Of a DNA stretch of 64,000 nucleotides, positions 24,788 to 32,635 are shown in pieces. This stretch comes from an uncultured Ruminococcus sp. (GTDB taxonomy: Bacteria; Bacillota; Clostridia; Oscillospirales; Acutalibacteraceae), in the NCBI GenBank assembly GCA_902799245.1, contig CADBZY010000001.1, positions 182,514 to 246,513 of the forward strand, read 5' to 3'. Position numbers and translations under genes: made by a program. Below the pieces are notes generated by a model. It had not been told where the DNA came from, ran no database searches, and saw only the letters and a list, made by a program, of their open reading frames with translations. The first letter of the stretch is position 1. Every line of letters starts with the position of its first letter.

Positions 24788-25138
24788 TCATTTCAAATGA
24801 TTCAATCCGCGAGCGAAGCCGAGCAGCGCATCAGGCGCAAAATGGTGCACGGTGGGCGCGAGAACGGAATACCTTCCGCCGTAGCCAAGCTCGAGGAAAA
24901 CGGAATAGGGCATATGCCCCTCAACGCCTACAAAAATACTGTCTCCGTCGAGTGCGGAAACGCCCTCCATCGTGCGCCGTGCGTTGCCGGTGCGATCGGT
25001 CCATGGGCGGTTGATTTTGGCGTAAGACTCCATATCGGCGGCGGAAGAGCGCGCGGTATCAAGCAGAGAAGCGACAGCCCTTGTTCCGTAATCCGAAAGT
25101 TCGGACAGCGCGGAAGCAATGTCAATTCGCACTTTCAA
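24788..25138 (-). CDS. HK97 gp10-like head-tail joining protein
   Basis: About 116 residues, starting KVRIDIASALSELSDYG and containing MPYSVFLELGYGG and a HHFAPDALL tail, which fits the HK97 gp10-like family of head-tail completion proteins. The start is taken as TTG at 25138, nine bases after GGAGG, overlapping the previous gene by 17 bases. A longer frame to ATG 25219 would add an implausible N-terminus and overlap the previous gene by nearly 100 bases. Confidence 0.68.
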   Translation of the reverse strand: MKVRIDIASALSELSDYGTRAVASLLDTARSSAADMESYAKINRPWTDRTGNARRTMEGVSALDGDSIFVGVEGHMPYSVFLELGYGGRYSVLAPTVHHFAPDALLGFARGLNHLK

Positions 25139-25499
25139 TGCGTTCCACCTCCAGATCAAGCAGCCGGCAGGAGGAATAGATGTCCCTTGCGGAATCCACG
25201 CGATAAAAGGTGCCGTCAATGAGAATCAGGTCGCCAACGGCCGCGTTGTCGTCAAAGACAAGCATACGGAAGTCGTGTCCGGTTTTCTCATGAATTTCAC
25301 CCGCCAGTTCCAGAACGCCGGAATGATGCCGTGTGTGCTTTGAATAGAAATACCCCGTGGTGCAGGCGAAAAGCTGAGGCGTTCCCGGCACACCGAATGC
25401 GTCTGTCTCGCGGGAATACACCTCATATTCGCCGAGCAGACCGTTTCTGCACAGTCGGCACTTCAGTGAATGAATGCTGCTGCAAAGAGCCAAAATCAA
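25122..25499 (-). CDS. Putative head closure/connector protein
   Basis: About 125 residues. A Cys-containing N-terminus (CSSIHSLKCRLC) leads into a beta-barrel-like segment (LIDGTFYRVDSARDIYSSCRLLDLEVER), which resembles phage head closure or stopper proteins. Position between the adaptor and gp10-like genes agrees. The TTG at 25499, or the next TTG at 25493 with better spacing from GAGGAGG, is the likely start. The longer in-frame N-terminus would lie inside the adaptor gene. Confidence 0.6.
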   Translation of the reverse strand: MILALCSSIHSLKCRLCRNGLLGEYEVYSRETDAFGVPGTPQLFACTTGYFYSKHTRHHSGVLELAGEIHEKTGHDFRMLVFDDNAAVGDLILIDGTFYRVDSARDIYSSCRLLDLEVERIESAN

Positions 25500-25801
25500 A
25501 GCACCTCCTCGGCTCGGGAAATGTTGCGGCAGACTGCAGGACGGTAAAGCCTTGCCAGCGCCAGCCAATAATTCCTGCCGTCAGGCAGTTCCAGACCGTC
25601 AGGCAGCTTAAGGGAATCGCACCGCGCCTTGATCAGCAACCCCTCATAGGAAGCGGCATTCACATCACCGCTGTGTTTCTGGAGCAGCAGAAGAAGCTCC
25701 TCGTTGGAAAAAGCGGCGCACCCGCAACCGCAATCCCCTTCCGTCTCCCTCAGATTAAATTTGAGCACCGGCAGCAACCCGGAAAAATTACCCTCCGGCA
25801 T
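25496..25801 (-). CDS. Head-tail adaptor (gp6-like connector)
   Basis: A 101-residue, mainly helical protein directly downstream of the major capsid gene, the usual place of the first head completion (adaptor) protein. A Cys-rich patch (DCGCGCAAF) is unusual for the family. The ATG at 25801 follows GGGGGTG. It overlaps the next gene by four bases. Recognition is by position and helical content only. Confidence 0.6.
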   Translation of the reverse strand: MPEGNFSGLLPVLKFNLRETEGDCGCGCAAFSNEELLLLLQKHSGDVNAASYEGLLIKARCDSLKLPDGLELPDGRNYWLALARLYRPAVCRNISRAEEVL

Positions 25802-25822
25802 AAAAACACCCCCGTAATAAAT

Positions 25823-25961
25823 TAGTGAATGTTGAATAGTGAATAGTGAATAATGAAGGAGCTAACGCTGGAAAATAATTCAAGGCGCTTTGCGCCTTCC
25901 GACGTTATTCACTATTCGTTATTCTCTATTCACTGTTCTTTTAGCGAGCGAATGCGAGCGC
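25823..25961. repeat. Compound palindromic element with heptamer arms (element 2)
   Basis: GTGAATA-type units at about 25826-25856 face TATTCAC-type units at about 25905-25935 in inverted orientation. Inside lies AAGGCGC-ttt-GCGCCTT (25882-25898), and AGCTAACGCT lies at about 25860-25869. A block AGCGAGCG-aat-GCGAGCGC with flanks (25943-25961) also follows the terminase stop at element 3. Confidence 0.85.
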
Positions 25962-25968
25962 ATCAGCA

Positions 25969-26910
25969 CTACGCTATGTTGGTAATCTTGAAGTGTTTCC
26001 AGCTGGGGCCGTGGTCGAGTCCGATCTGACCGAAGATCTGGTACTCCTCAGCGGCGCCGGTTTTGGAGAGAGGCTCGCGGAAGAAATTGCCCTTGTCGGG
26101 AACATCCTGTTCCACGGGACGAATGCAGGAGATGTCCGCGCCGAGAAGCACACCGGCGGGCATAAAGCGGTCGAGCAGGATGCGCAGCGGGCCGAAGTCG
26201 GTTTCGATCACGGTCATGTTAACGCCGCCGACGTTGCGGGAATCAGGCAGATTGAAACCCGCCTGAGAAGCGTAGATAATCGAGAGATACTGCTTCACAG
26301 CGGAATTGCAAAGCAGGATCATGTCGGTGAAATCCGCGCCGGCGTCGAATGCGGTCTTGAACGCGGAGTTGAGAAAATTCTGCGTGAGAGCAGCGTTATC
26401 GCAGTCGATGACGGTTCCTGCCGCCTCGAGCATCCCCCTTGTCTTGTTGGCCTGAGAGGAATTGCCGGCGAGCTGATAAACGCCGTTGATGAAGGTGTAT
26501 TCCACATCACGCGCCATTTTTTCAATTGCCCTTGCGGTCTGGAAGTCAAGCTCACTGGGAGCGCAATTTCCCTCGAGCATGGAGGTAACACCGCTGAGCC
26601 TGCCGCTGCTGGACTGCTTGGCGTAGGTCACGGAAACCTTCTCGTGGAAGATCTGTGTGACGTTGGTGTTCTGGCTGCGCACATAGCTGACAGCGGTGGG
26701 AGCGATTACGGAAGCGTTCTCGGAGATAGCGGGCTGAGAAGCCGCTTCATGAGAATACTCGACTCCGGTGGAAAACTGGAAATTGTCGGTCTTGACCGCG
26801 TTTCCGCGGATCAGATTGAGAAAAGGCGTGACAGCGGGAGTGGAAGAATAAAGCTGTCCCACAAAATTGGGCAGATTAAACACAGTGCCCGTACCGTTAA
26901 TGTTGGCCAT
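25969..26910 (-). CDS. Major capsid protein (SU10/DUF5309 type)
   Basis: A 313-residue protein with VFNLPNFVGQLYSSTPAVTPFL at the N-terminus and QNTNVTQIFHEKVSVTYAKQ, a pattern of the SU10-like (DUF5309) HK97-fold major capsid proteins. It forms the icosahedral shell. The scaffold gene immediately upstream and the absence of a prohead protease fit this type. The ATG at 26910 follows GAAAGGATTGG. No frame damage is visible. Confidence 0.82.
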   Translation of the reverse strand: MANINGTGTVFNLPNFVGQLYSSTPAVTPFLNLIRGNAVKTDNFQFSTGVEYSHEAASQPAISENASVIAPTAVSYVRSQNTNVTQIFHEKVSVTYAKQSSSGRLSGVTSMLEGNCAPSELDFQTARAIEKMARDVEYTFINGVYQLAGNSSQANKTRGMLEAAGTVIDCDNAALTQNFLNSAFKTAFDAGADFTDMILLCNSAVKQYLSIIYASQAGFNLPDSRNVGGVNMTVIETDFGPLRILLDRFMPAGVLLGADISCIRPVEQDVPDKGNFFREPLSKTGAAEEYQIFGQIGLDHGPSWKHFKITNIA

Positions 26911-26937
26911 ATTTTAGTCCAATCCTTTCATATTTCA

Positions 26938-27117
26938 AAATTATTGAGAAGTGAGAAGAAAAAGCGTTAGCGAATAATATCCTTCCTCTCACAGGAAGGC
27001 GAATTGCGGTAGGCGTGACAGAAGAAGCACATGGTTCACTCGGATACAGATTCCACAGGCAAAATTCAAATCTCCAACCTCCTACCTTCTACCTCCTACC
27101 TTCACCCTCCTGCCTTA
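26938..27117. repeat. Heptamer array and partial palindromic element after the scaffold gene
   Basis: At 27064-27117 plus-strand units such as CCTCCTA, CCTTCTA, CCTTCAC and CCTCCTG follow the scaffold stop. At 26944-26970 GAGAAGT/GAGAAGA units and GCGTTAGCG resemble one arm of elements 1-3. CCTTCC-tctcaca-GGAAGG forms a small hairpin near 26981-27000. The matching second arm is missing. Confidence 0.65.
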
Positions 27118-27708
27118 CCGTAAGTAGACCCCTTTTGCCGCGGCCTCAGAGATAACGGCAGCGGCGAGGGTGTTGTTGCCGGAAGCTCTGGCGGCGGCGA
27201 GGCGGGCGGCGAAGCCGGAAGCGTCGGAATCGGCGCGGGGGAAGTTGCCCGCGCGGCCGGTGGAACCGGAAGCGCCGCCTGCAAGATAGGGCTTGTTTCT
27301 GAGCAGCTCGGTCAGCGACTCGCGCACGCCGCTGACAGAACCGTCGTCAGCGACACGGACGGAAGAGCGATCCATCATCGCCAAAGCGGCGTCAGGGTCA
27401 ATCAGACCGAGCTGCGCGCCGACCTCGCGGATTTCGGCATGAATGAGCCTGTTGTCGGCCTCGCGCATACGGCTGTCGATAACAGCCTGAACGTCATCGG
27501 GAATATCGTCCTTGCGACGCTGAGAACGCTGCTGCAAAAAGCCCTCCAGCATTTCAGGGGTGAGATTGTTCTGACGGGCGAAGGAATTGATCACCGAGCG
27601 CTCGGCGCGCTGTCTGCGGCTGTCGAGCGCAGCGGCGAGCGAATCAGCGATTCTCTCGGCGTCCTCGTCAGAAATGCTTTGTAACCCGTTGTTCTGCGTA
27701 TTGTCCAT
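27115..27708 (-). CDS. Capsid scaffold protein
   Basis: A 197-residue, highly charged and Ala-rich helical protein just upstream of the major capsid gene. The N-terminus is acidic (DEDAERIADSLAAALDSRRQRAERS) and the C-terminus has an Ala-rich helix. This composition and place are those of scaffolding proteins that template capsid assembly and are then removed. The ATG at 27708 follows GGAAGGGAG. No protease domain is fused. Confidence 0.75.
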   Translation of the reverse strand: MDNTQNNGLQSISDEDAERIADSLAAALDSRRQRAERSVINSFARQNNLTPEMLEGFLQQRSQRRKDDIPDDVQAVIDSRMREADNRLIHAEIREVGAQLGLIDPDAALAMMDRSSVRVADDGSVSGVRESLTELLRNKPYLAGGASGSTGRAGNFPRADSDASGFAARLAAARASGNNTLAAAVISEAAAKGVYLR

Positions 27709-27933
27709 AAGAAATATGTCTCCCTTCCAAGGTAAAAAATCCGTACAGCGCCGATCATTGCGGCGGAAGCAATCCCCGTAAAATCAAAAAATCGTGTCGA
27801 AATATCTCCGCGCAAAAAAGAATCTTTAAAAATAATCGACGCCAGCCCGTCGGCAAAAGAAGAAAAACCTCGTCAGTTTAACGTCATGCCGAGTACCGGA
27901 CAAAAGAAAAACCGCCAAGAATCACCCAAGCGG

Positions 27934-29307
27934 TCAATGCATCAGAGCTTCTTCCCGGACGCGGGCCAGCTCGGCCTCCGCGTCGGGCGCAACGCCCCAT
28001 TTCTGGATGTAGCTTGCGCGGCTGCGCAGCCCGGCAGCGACCTCCTGACGGTCGTTGGCCATTTCGGTAAAATCGTCCTCCAAAATAGGGTAAAGATGCT
28101 CTATCTCGACAGAATACCCCTCGGGAATAGGGGTGCCGAGATAGACAGCCTCCATTTTGAGAATCGCCTCGGCGAGCCATTGGAGCGCAGGCTCCCACGA
28201 AGCCCATTTTTCCTCGCATCTGGAAATCAGCTCCCAGTAAAGCGCCCTCATGCTCTTGCCGGACTGCATCAGTCCCTTGAGCTGTTCAAGGCTGACGTTG
28301 GGAACGCTGAGCAGGTCATACATATCGTTTTTGGTGCGGTTGACCGCCGCCTCGAAGCGGTCGGAGTAGCCAAAACCGGACTCCAGTTTCTGGAGCTTTG
28401 CCTGTCTGGCATTCCCGTCGCCGATCACAGCGGGATCGGTCTGCAAATCCACCAGCGCGCCGGGGGAGATGCGAATGTACTCGAGTGACTCGGCTTTCGC
28501 GTCGGTGGCGACGGTCTGCGGGAACATGTTGAACCGCAGGGCGTCAGCGTCGTCGGAATTGAGATGATTGTAAGCGTTCTGCAAATCGATCAGCTCGGCG
28601 ACGTCGCTTTCACCCAGCAAATCGCCGGTGAGCCCCTCGTTGAGAATGACATAACAGGGAATAAAGTCCAGCCCCGTGTCAATATCCTCACCGCCCTCGA
28701 TGAGCTGTCCGAAGCCGTTGTAAACGCCCTCGTTGAGAATACACCTGCCGTGTTCCATAACATACTTCTGTTTCCAGACCCTCTGTTTTTCCCGTTCGGC
28801 ATGGTTGTTGGTCTGATAGAAGAAAATGATTTTCTGCAGGGTGTCGCAGTCGTCGTCGGCGGTAGTGTAGACGAACTCGAAAGAAGGCCGGAAGGTAATT
28901 CTCGGCTCCCGTCCGAAGCCGCCGGAGAGCTTGACAGCGACGCGCCGACCGATGAAGCAGTCCCGCGCCGCCTGAATGAGCTTGTTTTTGAAGCGAGATT
29001 TTCGCAGAACGTCGTCAATAATGCCCTGTGCGGCAGCGATGCTGTCGGGGGCGGCGCAGTCGGAACGGATATTGATTTCAGGCGTTCTCCCGAACATAAA
29101 ACCCGCCTCGCGCTTGATGAGTTTCTTGACAAGATTGACGCGCTTTTTGGAAGGCTTGTAATCCAGTCCGGAAGCGACCTGCCAGTCCTGCCCCTTGCCG
29201 TCGTAGAAATTATAAAGCCGAATTGTTCTTCCGATGTCCTCCAGCACAGCCGAACCGTAAAGTCCCCCCAATTCAGCATGAATCATCTGCATAGGTGTAA
29301 TGTACAT
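27934..29307 (-). CDS. Portal protein (SPP1 gp6-like)
   Basis: A 457-residue protein with KREAGFMFGRTPEINI near the N-terminus, DLQNAYNHLNSDDADAL in the middle and a helical C-terminal domain, matching SPP1 gp6-like portal proteins. The dodecameric portal is the DNA entry and exit channel of the head and docks the terminase. The ATG at 29307 follows GGAGGAAAAA. It is separated from the terminase by palindromic element 3. About 225 bases without a gene follow it before the scaffold. Confidence 0.85.
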   Translation of the reverse strand: MYITPMQMIHAELGGLYGSAVLEDIGRTIRLYNFYDGKGQDWQVASGLDYKPSKKRVNLVKKLIKREAGFMFGRTPEINIRSDCAAPDSIAAAQGIIDDVLRKSRFKNKLIQAARDCFIGRRVAVKLSGGFGREPRITFRPSFEFVYTTADDDCDTLQKIIFFYQTNNHAEREKQRVWKQKYVMEHGRCILNEGVYNGFGQLIEGGEDIDTGLDFIPCYVILNEGLTGDLLGESDVAELIDLQNAYNHLNSDDADALRFNMFPQTVATDAKAESLEYIRISPGALVDLQTDPAVIGDGNARQAKLQKLESGFGYSDRFEAAVNRTKNDMYDLLSVPNVSLEQLKGLMQSGKSMRALYWELISRCEEKWASWEPALQWLAEAILKMEAVYLGTPIPEGYSVEIEHLYPILEDDFTEMANDRQEVAAGLRSRASYIQKWGVAPDAEAELARVREEALMH

Positions 29308-29323
29308 AAGTTTTTCCTCCAGA

Positions 29324-29482
29324 AAATAGATAAGAGATAATGGATAATAGATAAAAGATAATAGAAAATGAAGCCCTGACGGGCTTGGAAAAATATAATC
29401 AAGGCGCGTATGCGCCTTCCTTTTCTATTATCTATTCGTTATTCTCTATTCTCTATTATCTAAGCGAGCGAAAGCGAGCGCA
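29324..29482. repeat. Compound palindromic element with heptamer arms (element 3)
   Basis: GATAATA-type units at 29329-29365 face TATTATC-type units at about 29421-29463. Inside are AAGCCC-tgac-GGGCTT (29371-29386) and AAGGCGC-gtat-GCGCCTT (29401-29418). The block AGCGAGCG-aaa-GCGAGCGC follows, as at element 2. The arms differ in sequence from elements 1 and 2 yet stay complementary to each other. Confidence 0.88.
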
Positions 29483-29492
29483 CGCCAGCACT

Positions 29493-30806
29493 TTACCTCG
29501 CGCCGCGTCCCGAAACAGAAGGTCTTGCTGACGGGTGCGTTACCGCGTCGTAGTAAACCCCGTATCGCATGGCGTCGCAGCAATGGTCGTTTTCCTTGAG
29601 CGGACGGTCCTCGCCGCAGGCGGCGGCATATTTGGAGTCCCAGACGTAGGAAGGAATCTCGCCGAGCGTGCGGACGCAGTCGGGGGAGATGCTGAGCCGT
29701 CCCAGCACCAGCTCGGAGGACACGGCGGAAATACCCTTGGCAACAGAATTCTTAGCGGGAATGACGCGCGTAAATCCGTCGTGCCGGAGCCGGGTGATGA
29801 AGGAGCTTGCGGAGGGGTCGATAATAATGGGAATGTCGCGTCTGCCGCCGGTGAAGGCAAGCATGTCGTCGGAATACTGTCCGTCGTCCTTCTGACAGGG
29901 AATACCTCCCTCGCCGTTTCTGCCGTCGTGGTAATACTCGCGGTCGATGAAATGGACAACGCCGTCGCCCCTGCCGGCCGCGAAGAAATGGAGAAACACG
30001 CAGGGATTGAAGGTGCCGTAATCCACGGCGATAAACTCCCTTTCCGGGAGAAAGTCGGCGTCCTCGCGCACGTTTTTCTCTTTGTCAAACATGGAATAAA
30101 TCACGCCGTCAGCGACCGACCACTCGCCGAGAATGAAGCGCCGCGCAAAGACGCCGGTGTACATGCCGCGGTATCTTTCGAGCGTCCGCGGGGAAAGCGT
30201 CGTGTTGTCGGTCATCAGGAAGTGGATGTAGAGCAGGCGGCGTTCTTCGGCGCGGTCGATCCAGCCCTTTTTGAACCAGTGATAAGGCCCCTCGGGATTG
30301 CAGTTGAACCACCATTTCGCGCCCTCGACGGAGCAGCGGGCGGTCGCCTGATTGACGAAGGATTCGGGCATGAGAGCGACCTCGTCAAAGAGCACACCGG
30401 CGAGGGTAATGCCCTGAATGAGGTCGCGCGCCGCCTCATCCTTGCCGCCGAAGAGGTAGAAATAATTCTCCCTGCCGCCGAAGGAGATGGTAATCAGGTT
30501 CTCTGTGCGTTTTTCGGAGAAGGAATAGGGGAGAGAGGCGAGCATCTGCTCAAGCGGCGAAATGACGTTGCGCCTGAGGGACGTGACGGTTTTTCCGCAG
30601 ATCGCAAAATTCGCCCCGTTAAACTTCTCGGTAGCCCACATCACAAAGGAAAGGGACATACTGAGCGTCTTGCCGGAACGAATCGCGCCGTCGGCGATCA
30701 CGCCGTCGTAATCGGAATAAGGCGATTTGTCGAGCCACCAGCTCATGATTTTCATTTGCTTCGGCGAAAACTTTTTAAATCTGAAAGCGCCCTTGTGTTT
30801 TTTCAA
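29493..30806 (-). CDS. Terminase large subunit (PBSX family)
   Basis: A 437-residue DNA-packaging motor. Walker A is DGAIRSGKTLS (near residue 40), Walker B is LAGVLFDEVAL, and the nuclease domain starts with the metal-binding VDYGTFNP and later has IIIDPSASSF and DHCCDAMRYG. These are the motifs of PBSX-type terminases, which cut concatemers and pump DNA into the prohead. The start is TTG at 30806, after GGGAGGTGAGG. It overlaps the small subunit gene by four bases. All catalytic motifs look intact. Confidence 0.92.
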   Translation of the reverse strand: MKKHKGAFRFKKFSPKQMKIMSWWLDKSPYSDYDGVIADGAIRSGKTLSMSLSFVMWATEKFNGANFAICGKTVTSLRRNVISPLEQMLASLPYSFSEKRTENLITISFGGRENYFYLFGGKDEAARDLIQGITLAGVLFDEVALMPESFVNQATARCSVEGAKWWFNCNPEGPYHWFKKGWIDRAEERRLLYIHFLMTDNTTLSPRTLERYRGMYTGVFARRFILGEWSVADGVIYSMFDKEKNVREDADFLPEREFIAVDYGTFNPCVFLHFFAAGRGDGVVHFIDREYYHDGRNGEGGIPCQKDDGQYSDDMLAFTGGRRDIPIIIDPSASSFITRLRHDGFTRVIPAKNSVAKGISAVSSELVLGRLSISPDCVRTLGEIPSYVWDSKYAAACGEDRPLKENDHCCDAMRYGVYYDAVTHPSARPSVSGRGAR

Positions 30807-31267
30807 ATTTCCTCACCTCCCTGGGGTTCATTTTCGCCGCCGGAATCACCGGAAACAGCGGATTGCCGCAGCACGTCAAAAAATTCAGTCATAAACTGCT
30901 CGCCGCCGTCGTCAGCGGAAACAAACTTGCGCCGGATCTCCTCGGTCTGCGCCTTAATTTTGTCGAGCTGAGCGACACCGGTTTTTCTGTCGAGTTCGGT
31001 TTCGTTGTCGCAGACCATCTGACGCAGCTCCTGAATAAACTTCAGGTCGCCGCCGACTGCCTTTTTGAATACGGCAAGCGTGACCAGCATGTAATTGTCC
31101 GCGTCGTGTTCGTCAACGCCCAAAGAAAGAAGCTCCTCGCGCGCCGTGGCATCTCCGACCGGCAGCGAAAGCAGCTTTTTCATGCACAATCTGAACTTTT
31201 TGGATCTGACCCTTCTCACCGGATCGGTTTTTTTCTCGTCATCAAAATCAAAAGTCTCCATATCCAT
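30803..31267 (-). CDS. Terminase small subunit-like protein
   Basis: A 154-residue protein immediately upstream of the large terminase. It has a helical central region (AREELLSLGVDEHDADNYMLVTLAVFKKAVGG) resembling the helical DNA-recognition part of some small terminases, then a coiled-coil-prone segment and an acidic tail. It would recognise DNA for packaging. The ATG at 31267, eight bases after AAAGGGGG, is preferred over the GTG at 31276. It is the first gene of the cassette. No promoter is obvious in the 40 bases before it. Confidence 0.72.
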   Translation of the reverse strand: MDMETFDFDDEKKTDPVRRVRSKKFRLCMKKLLSLPVGDATAREELLSLGVDEHDADNYMLVTLAVFKKAVGGDLKFIQELRQMVCDNETELDRKTGVAQLDKIKAQTEEIRRKFVSADDGGEQFMTEFFDVLRQSAVSGDSGGENEPQGGEEI

Positions 31268-31290
31268 CCCTGTCACCCCCTTTCAAAAAT

Positions 31291-31324
31291 GGTTGAAGGT
31301 TAAAGGGTGAAGGCGGAAGGAGAG
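31291..31324 (+). repeat. Heptamer array at the right edge of the phage cassette
   Basis: Units GGTTGAA, GGTTAAA, GGGTGAA, GGCGGAA. It matches 27 of 30 bases of the array at 12469-12498 in the same orientation, so the two could be an att-like or recombination pair. Confidence 0.8.
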
Positions 31325-31444
31325 GTATCGCGTTCCTGTCTGTTCTCACCCTGATTTCTTACAATAGCATTTTATCATATGTGACCCTGCAAAACAACGA
31401 AGCCTCCAATTAACTTCAATTAACCCAAAAAAACAAAAAAAAGA

Positions 31445-31473
31445 TTGAAAAATCCGATAATCACCGCTATAAT
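31445..31473 (+). promoter_or_regulatory. Promoter of nrdR
   Basis: TTGAAA at 31445-31450 and TATAAT at 31468-31473 with a 17-base spacer, 38 bases before the start codon. Confidence 0.75.
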
Positions 31474-31510
31474 ATAATAGTATGAGAAGAAAATAAAAGG
31501 AGCGAAAGCG

Positions 31511-31966
31511 ATGAAATGCCCATACTGCGGTTACATTGAAAGCAAGGTCGTCGACTCACGATCGACGGAGGACGGCAATAAAATCCGCCGGCGGAGGGAA
31601 TGTCTGCAATGTGAGAAGCGGTTCACGACCTATGAATATGTCGAAGCGGTGCCGATCGTTGTCATCAAGAAGAACAAATACTGTGAGCCGTTCGATCGGG
31701 AAAAGCTGCTGCAAAGTATGCTGCGCGCCTGCAAAAAGAGCGAAACCGACTTGAAGGCACTGGAAACCGCGGTGGACGAGATCGAGAATATACTGGTGAA
31801 TTCACCGACGCACGAGATCACGTCGGTAGAGTTAGGCGAAATGGCGCTGGACAAGCTGATGGACATCAATCAGGTAGCCTACGTGCGATTTGCCTCGGTT
31901 TACCGGCAGTTCCGTGACATAGACACCTTCATGCGCGAGCTGAAAAAGCTCTCGAACAAGAACTGA
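31511..31966 (+). CDS. nrdR: Transcriptional repressor NrdR
   Basis: A 151-residue protein with the NrdR zinc ribbon (CPYC at residues 3-6 and CLQC at about 31-34) and an ATP-cone domain (from about residue 45, VPIVVIKKNKYCEPFDREKLLQSM). NrdR senses ATP/dATP and represses ribonucleotide reductase genes by binding NrdR boxes. Length and motifs match the family exactly. The ATG follows AAAAGGAGCG. It is cotranscribed with the next gene, which starts three bases after the stop. No ribonucleotide reductase genes are in the window. Confidence 0.95.
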   Translation: MKCPYCGYIESKVVDSRSTEDGNKIRRRRECLQCEKRFTTYEYVEAVPIVVIKKNKYCEPFDREKLLQSMLRACKKSETDLKALETAVDEIENILVNSPTHEITSVELGEMALDKLMDINQVAYVRFASVYRQFRDIDTFMRELKKLSNKN

Positions 31967-31968
31967 GC

Positions 31969-32583
31969 GTGCCGATGGAAACAAAGGAAAGCATCACAGG
32001 ACTCCGCTTCATAGCAGAACCGACGCAGGAGAACGTAGCCCAATGCTCGGAGCAGTCGGCGAAACTGCTGCGCACGCTGGTGGAGCGGCATAACATCACT
32101 TATAACCAGATACTGTACCCGTATGCCGACGCGCTTTCCCTGAGCGGAGCGGCAGGAACGCAAAGCACGCGGATATTCGGCACCCACATACTGCTCCGGA
32201 ACGTGCCGAAGGAACTGATTGACAATGTAATGCATGAATGCTTTACAGAAGAAAAATCACAAATTCCGGTATTTCGCCGGGAAATCGTGGAATTTCCACT
32301 CACAGACGGCATGGTCAAATCGTCCGACATAGCGGAATTCCTCGGCGTGAAGCAAGAACTCCCTCTCCCGTGGGCGGGCGAATTTGCGGGAATGCTCGGC
32401 GGCTGGCTGCCGCACTGGCGGATCAGGGAATGTGCGCGGTTTTTTGCCTCCTTCAGCGAGATGTCCTACCGCCGCGCCAAAGGGGAAATCGTCGGGCTGT
32501 ACGGCGGCAGACTCATCCTGACGCCCGAATGTAATTGTCCCGACGATCTCGCCGCCATCTTCACCCAAAAAACCGGAGCGTAA
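31969..32583 (+). CDS. Protein of unknown function downstream of nrdR
   Basis: A 204-residue soluble protein I cannot assign. It has a helical N-terminal half (ENVAQCSEQSAKLLRTLVERHNITYNQILYPYADALSLSG), a central segment with scattered Cys and His, and a C-terminal Cys pair (PECNCPDD). The start is GTG at 31969, with an in-frame ATG at 31975 as an alternative. It lies only three bases after nrdR, so it is translated from the same mRNA. No membrane segment or enzyme motif is visible. Confidence 0.65.
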   Translation: MPMETKESITGLRFIAEPTQENVAQCSEQSAKLLRTLVERHNITYNQILYPYADALSLSGAAGTQSTRIFGTHILLRNVPKELIDNVMHECFTEEKSQIPVFRREIVEFPLTDGMVKSSDIAEFLGVKQELPLPWAGEFAGMLGGWLPHWRIRECARFFASFSEMSYRRAKGEIVGLYGGRLILTPECNCPDDLAAIFTQKTGA

Positions 32584-32586
32584 TTC

Positions 32587-32635
32587 AGGTTGAAGGTTGA
32601 AGGTTGAAGGTTGAAGGTTGAAGGTTGAAGGTATG
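32587..32635 (+). repeat. Near-perfect heptamer array
   Basis: Six identical AGGTTGA units in a row (32587-32628) followed by AGGTATG. This is the most homogeneous array in the window, suggesting recent expansion. It begins a few bases after the preceding stop codon. Confidence 0.95.

Larger units (their letters stand above)
12585..31276 (-). mobile_element. Phage virion and lysis cassette lacking early genes
   Basis: About 18.7 kb of uninterrupted minus-strand genes in classical siphovirus order: small and large terminase, portal, scaffold, major capsid, connectors, tail terminator, tail tube, assembly chaperones, short tape measure, distal tail, baseplate, fibres, holin, amidase. No integrase, repressor, excisionase, replication or packaging-regulation gene is present. 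The flanks are host genes (hydA and nrdR) and the cassette is bounded by 30-base direct repeats of heptamer type. All structural frames look open. It could be a trimmed prophage, a gene-transfer-agent-like element, or a satellite driven from elsewhere. Late-transcript control is not visible. Confidence 0.88.

Noticed and set aside
24788..25219. Longer start for the gp10-like protein at ATG 25219
   Set aside because: It would overlap the preceding gene by about 98 bases and add a non-conserved N-terminus; TTG 25138 has a well-placed GGAGG.
29535..30971. A 478-codon plus-strand frame over the terminase genes
   Set aside because: The minus strand carries Walker A, Walker B and nuclease motifs in a compact operon; the plus-strand frame has none.
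12585..31276. Tailocin or phage-tail-like bacteriocin
   Set aside because: Terminase, portal, scaffold and capsid genes are present, so the cassette encodes a head.
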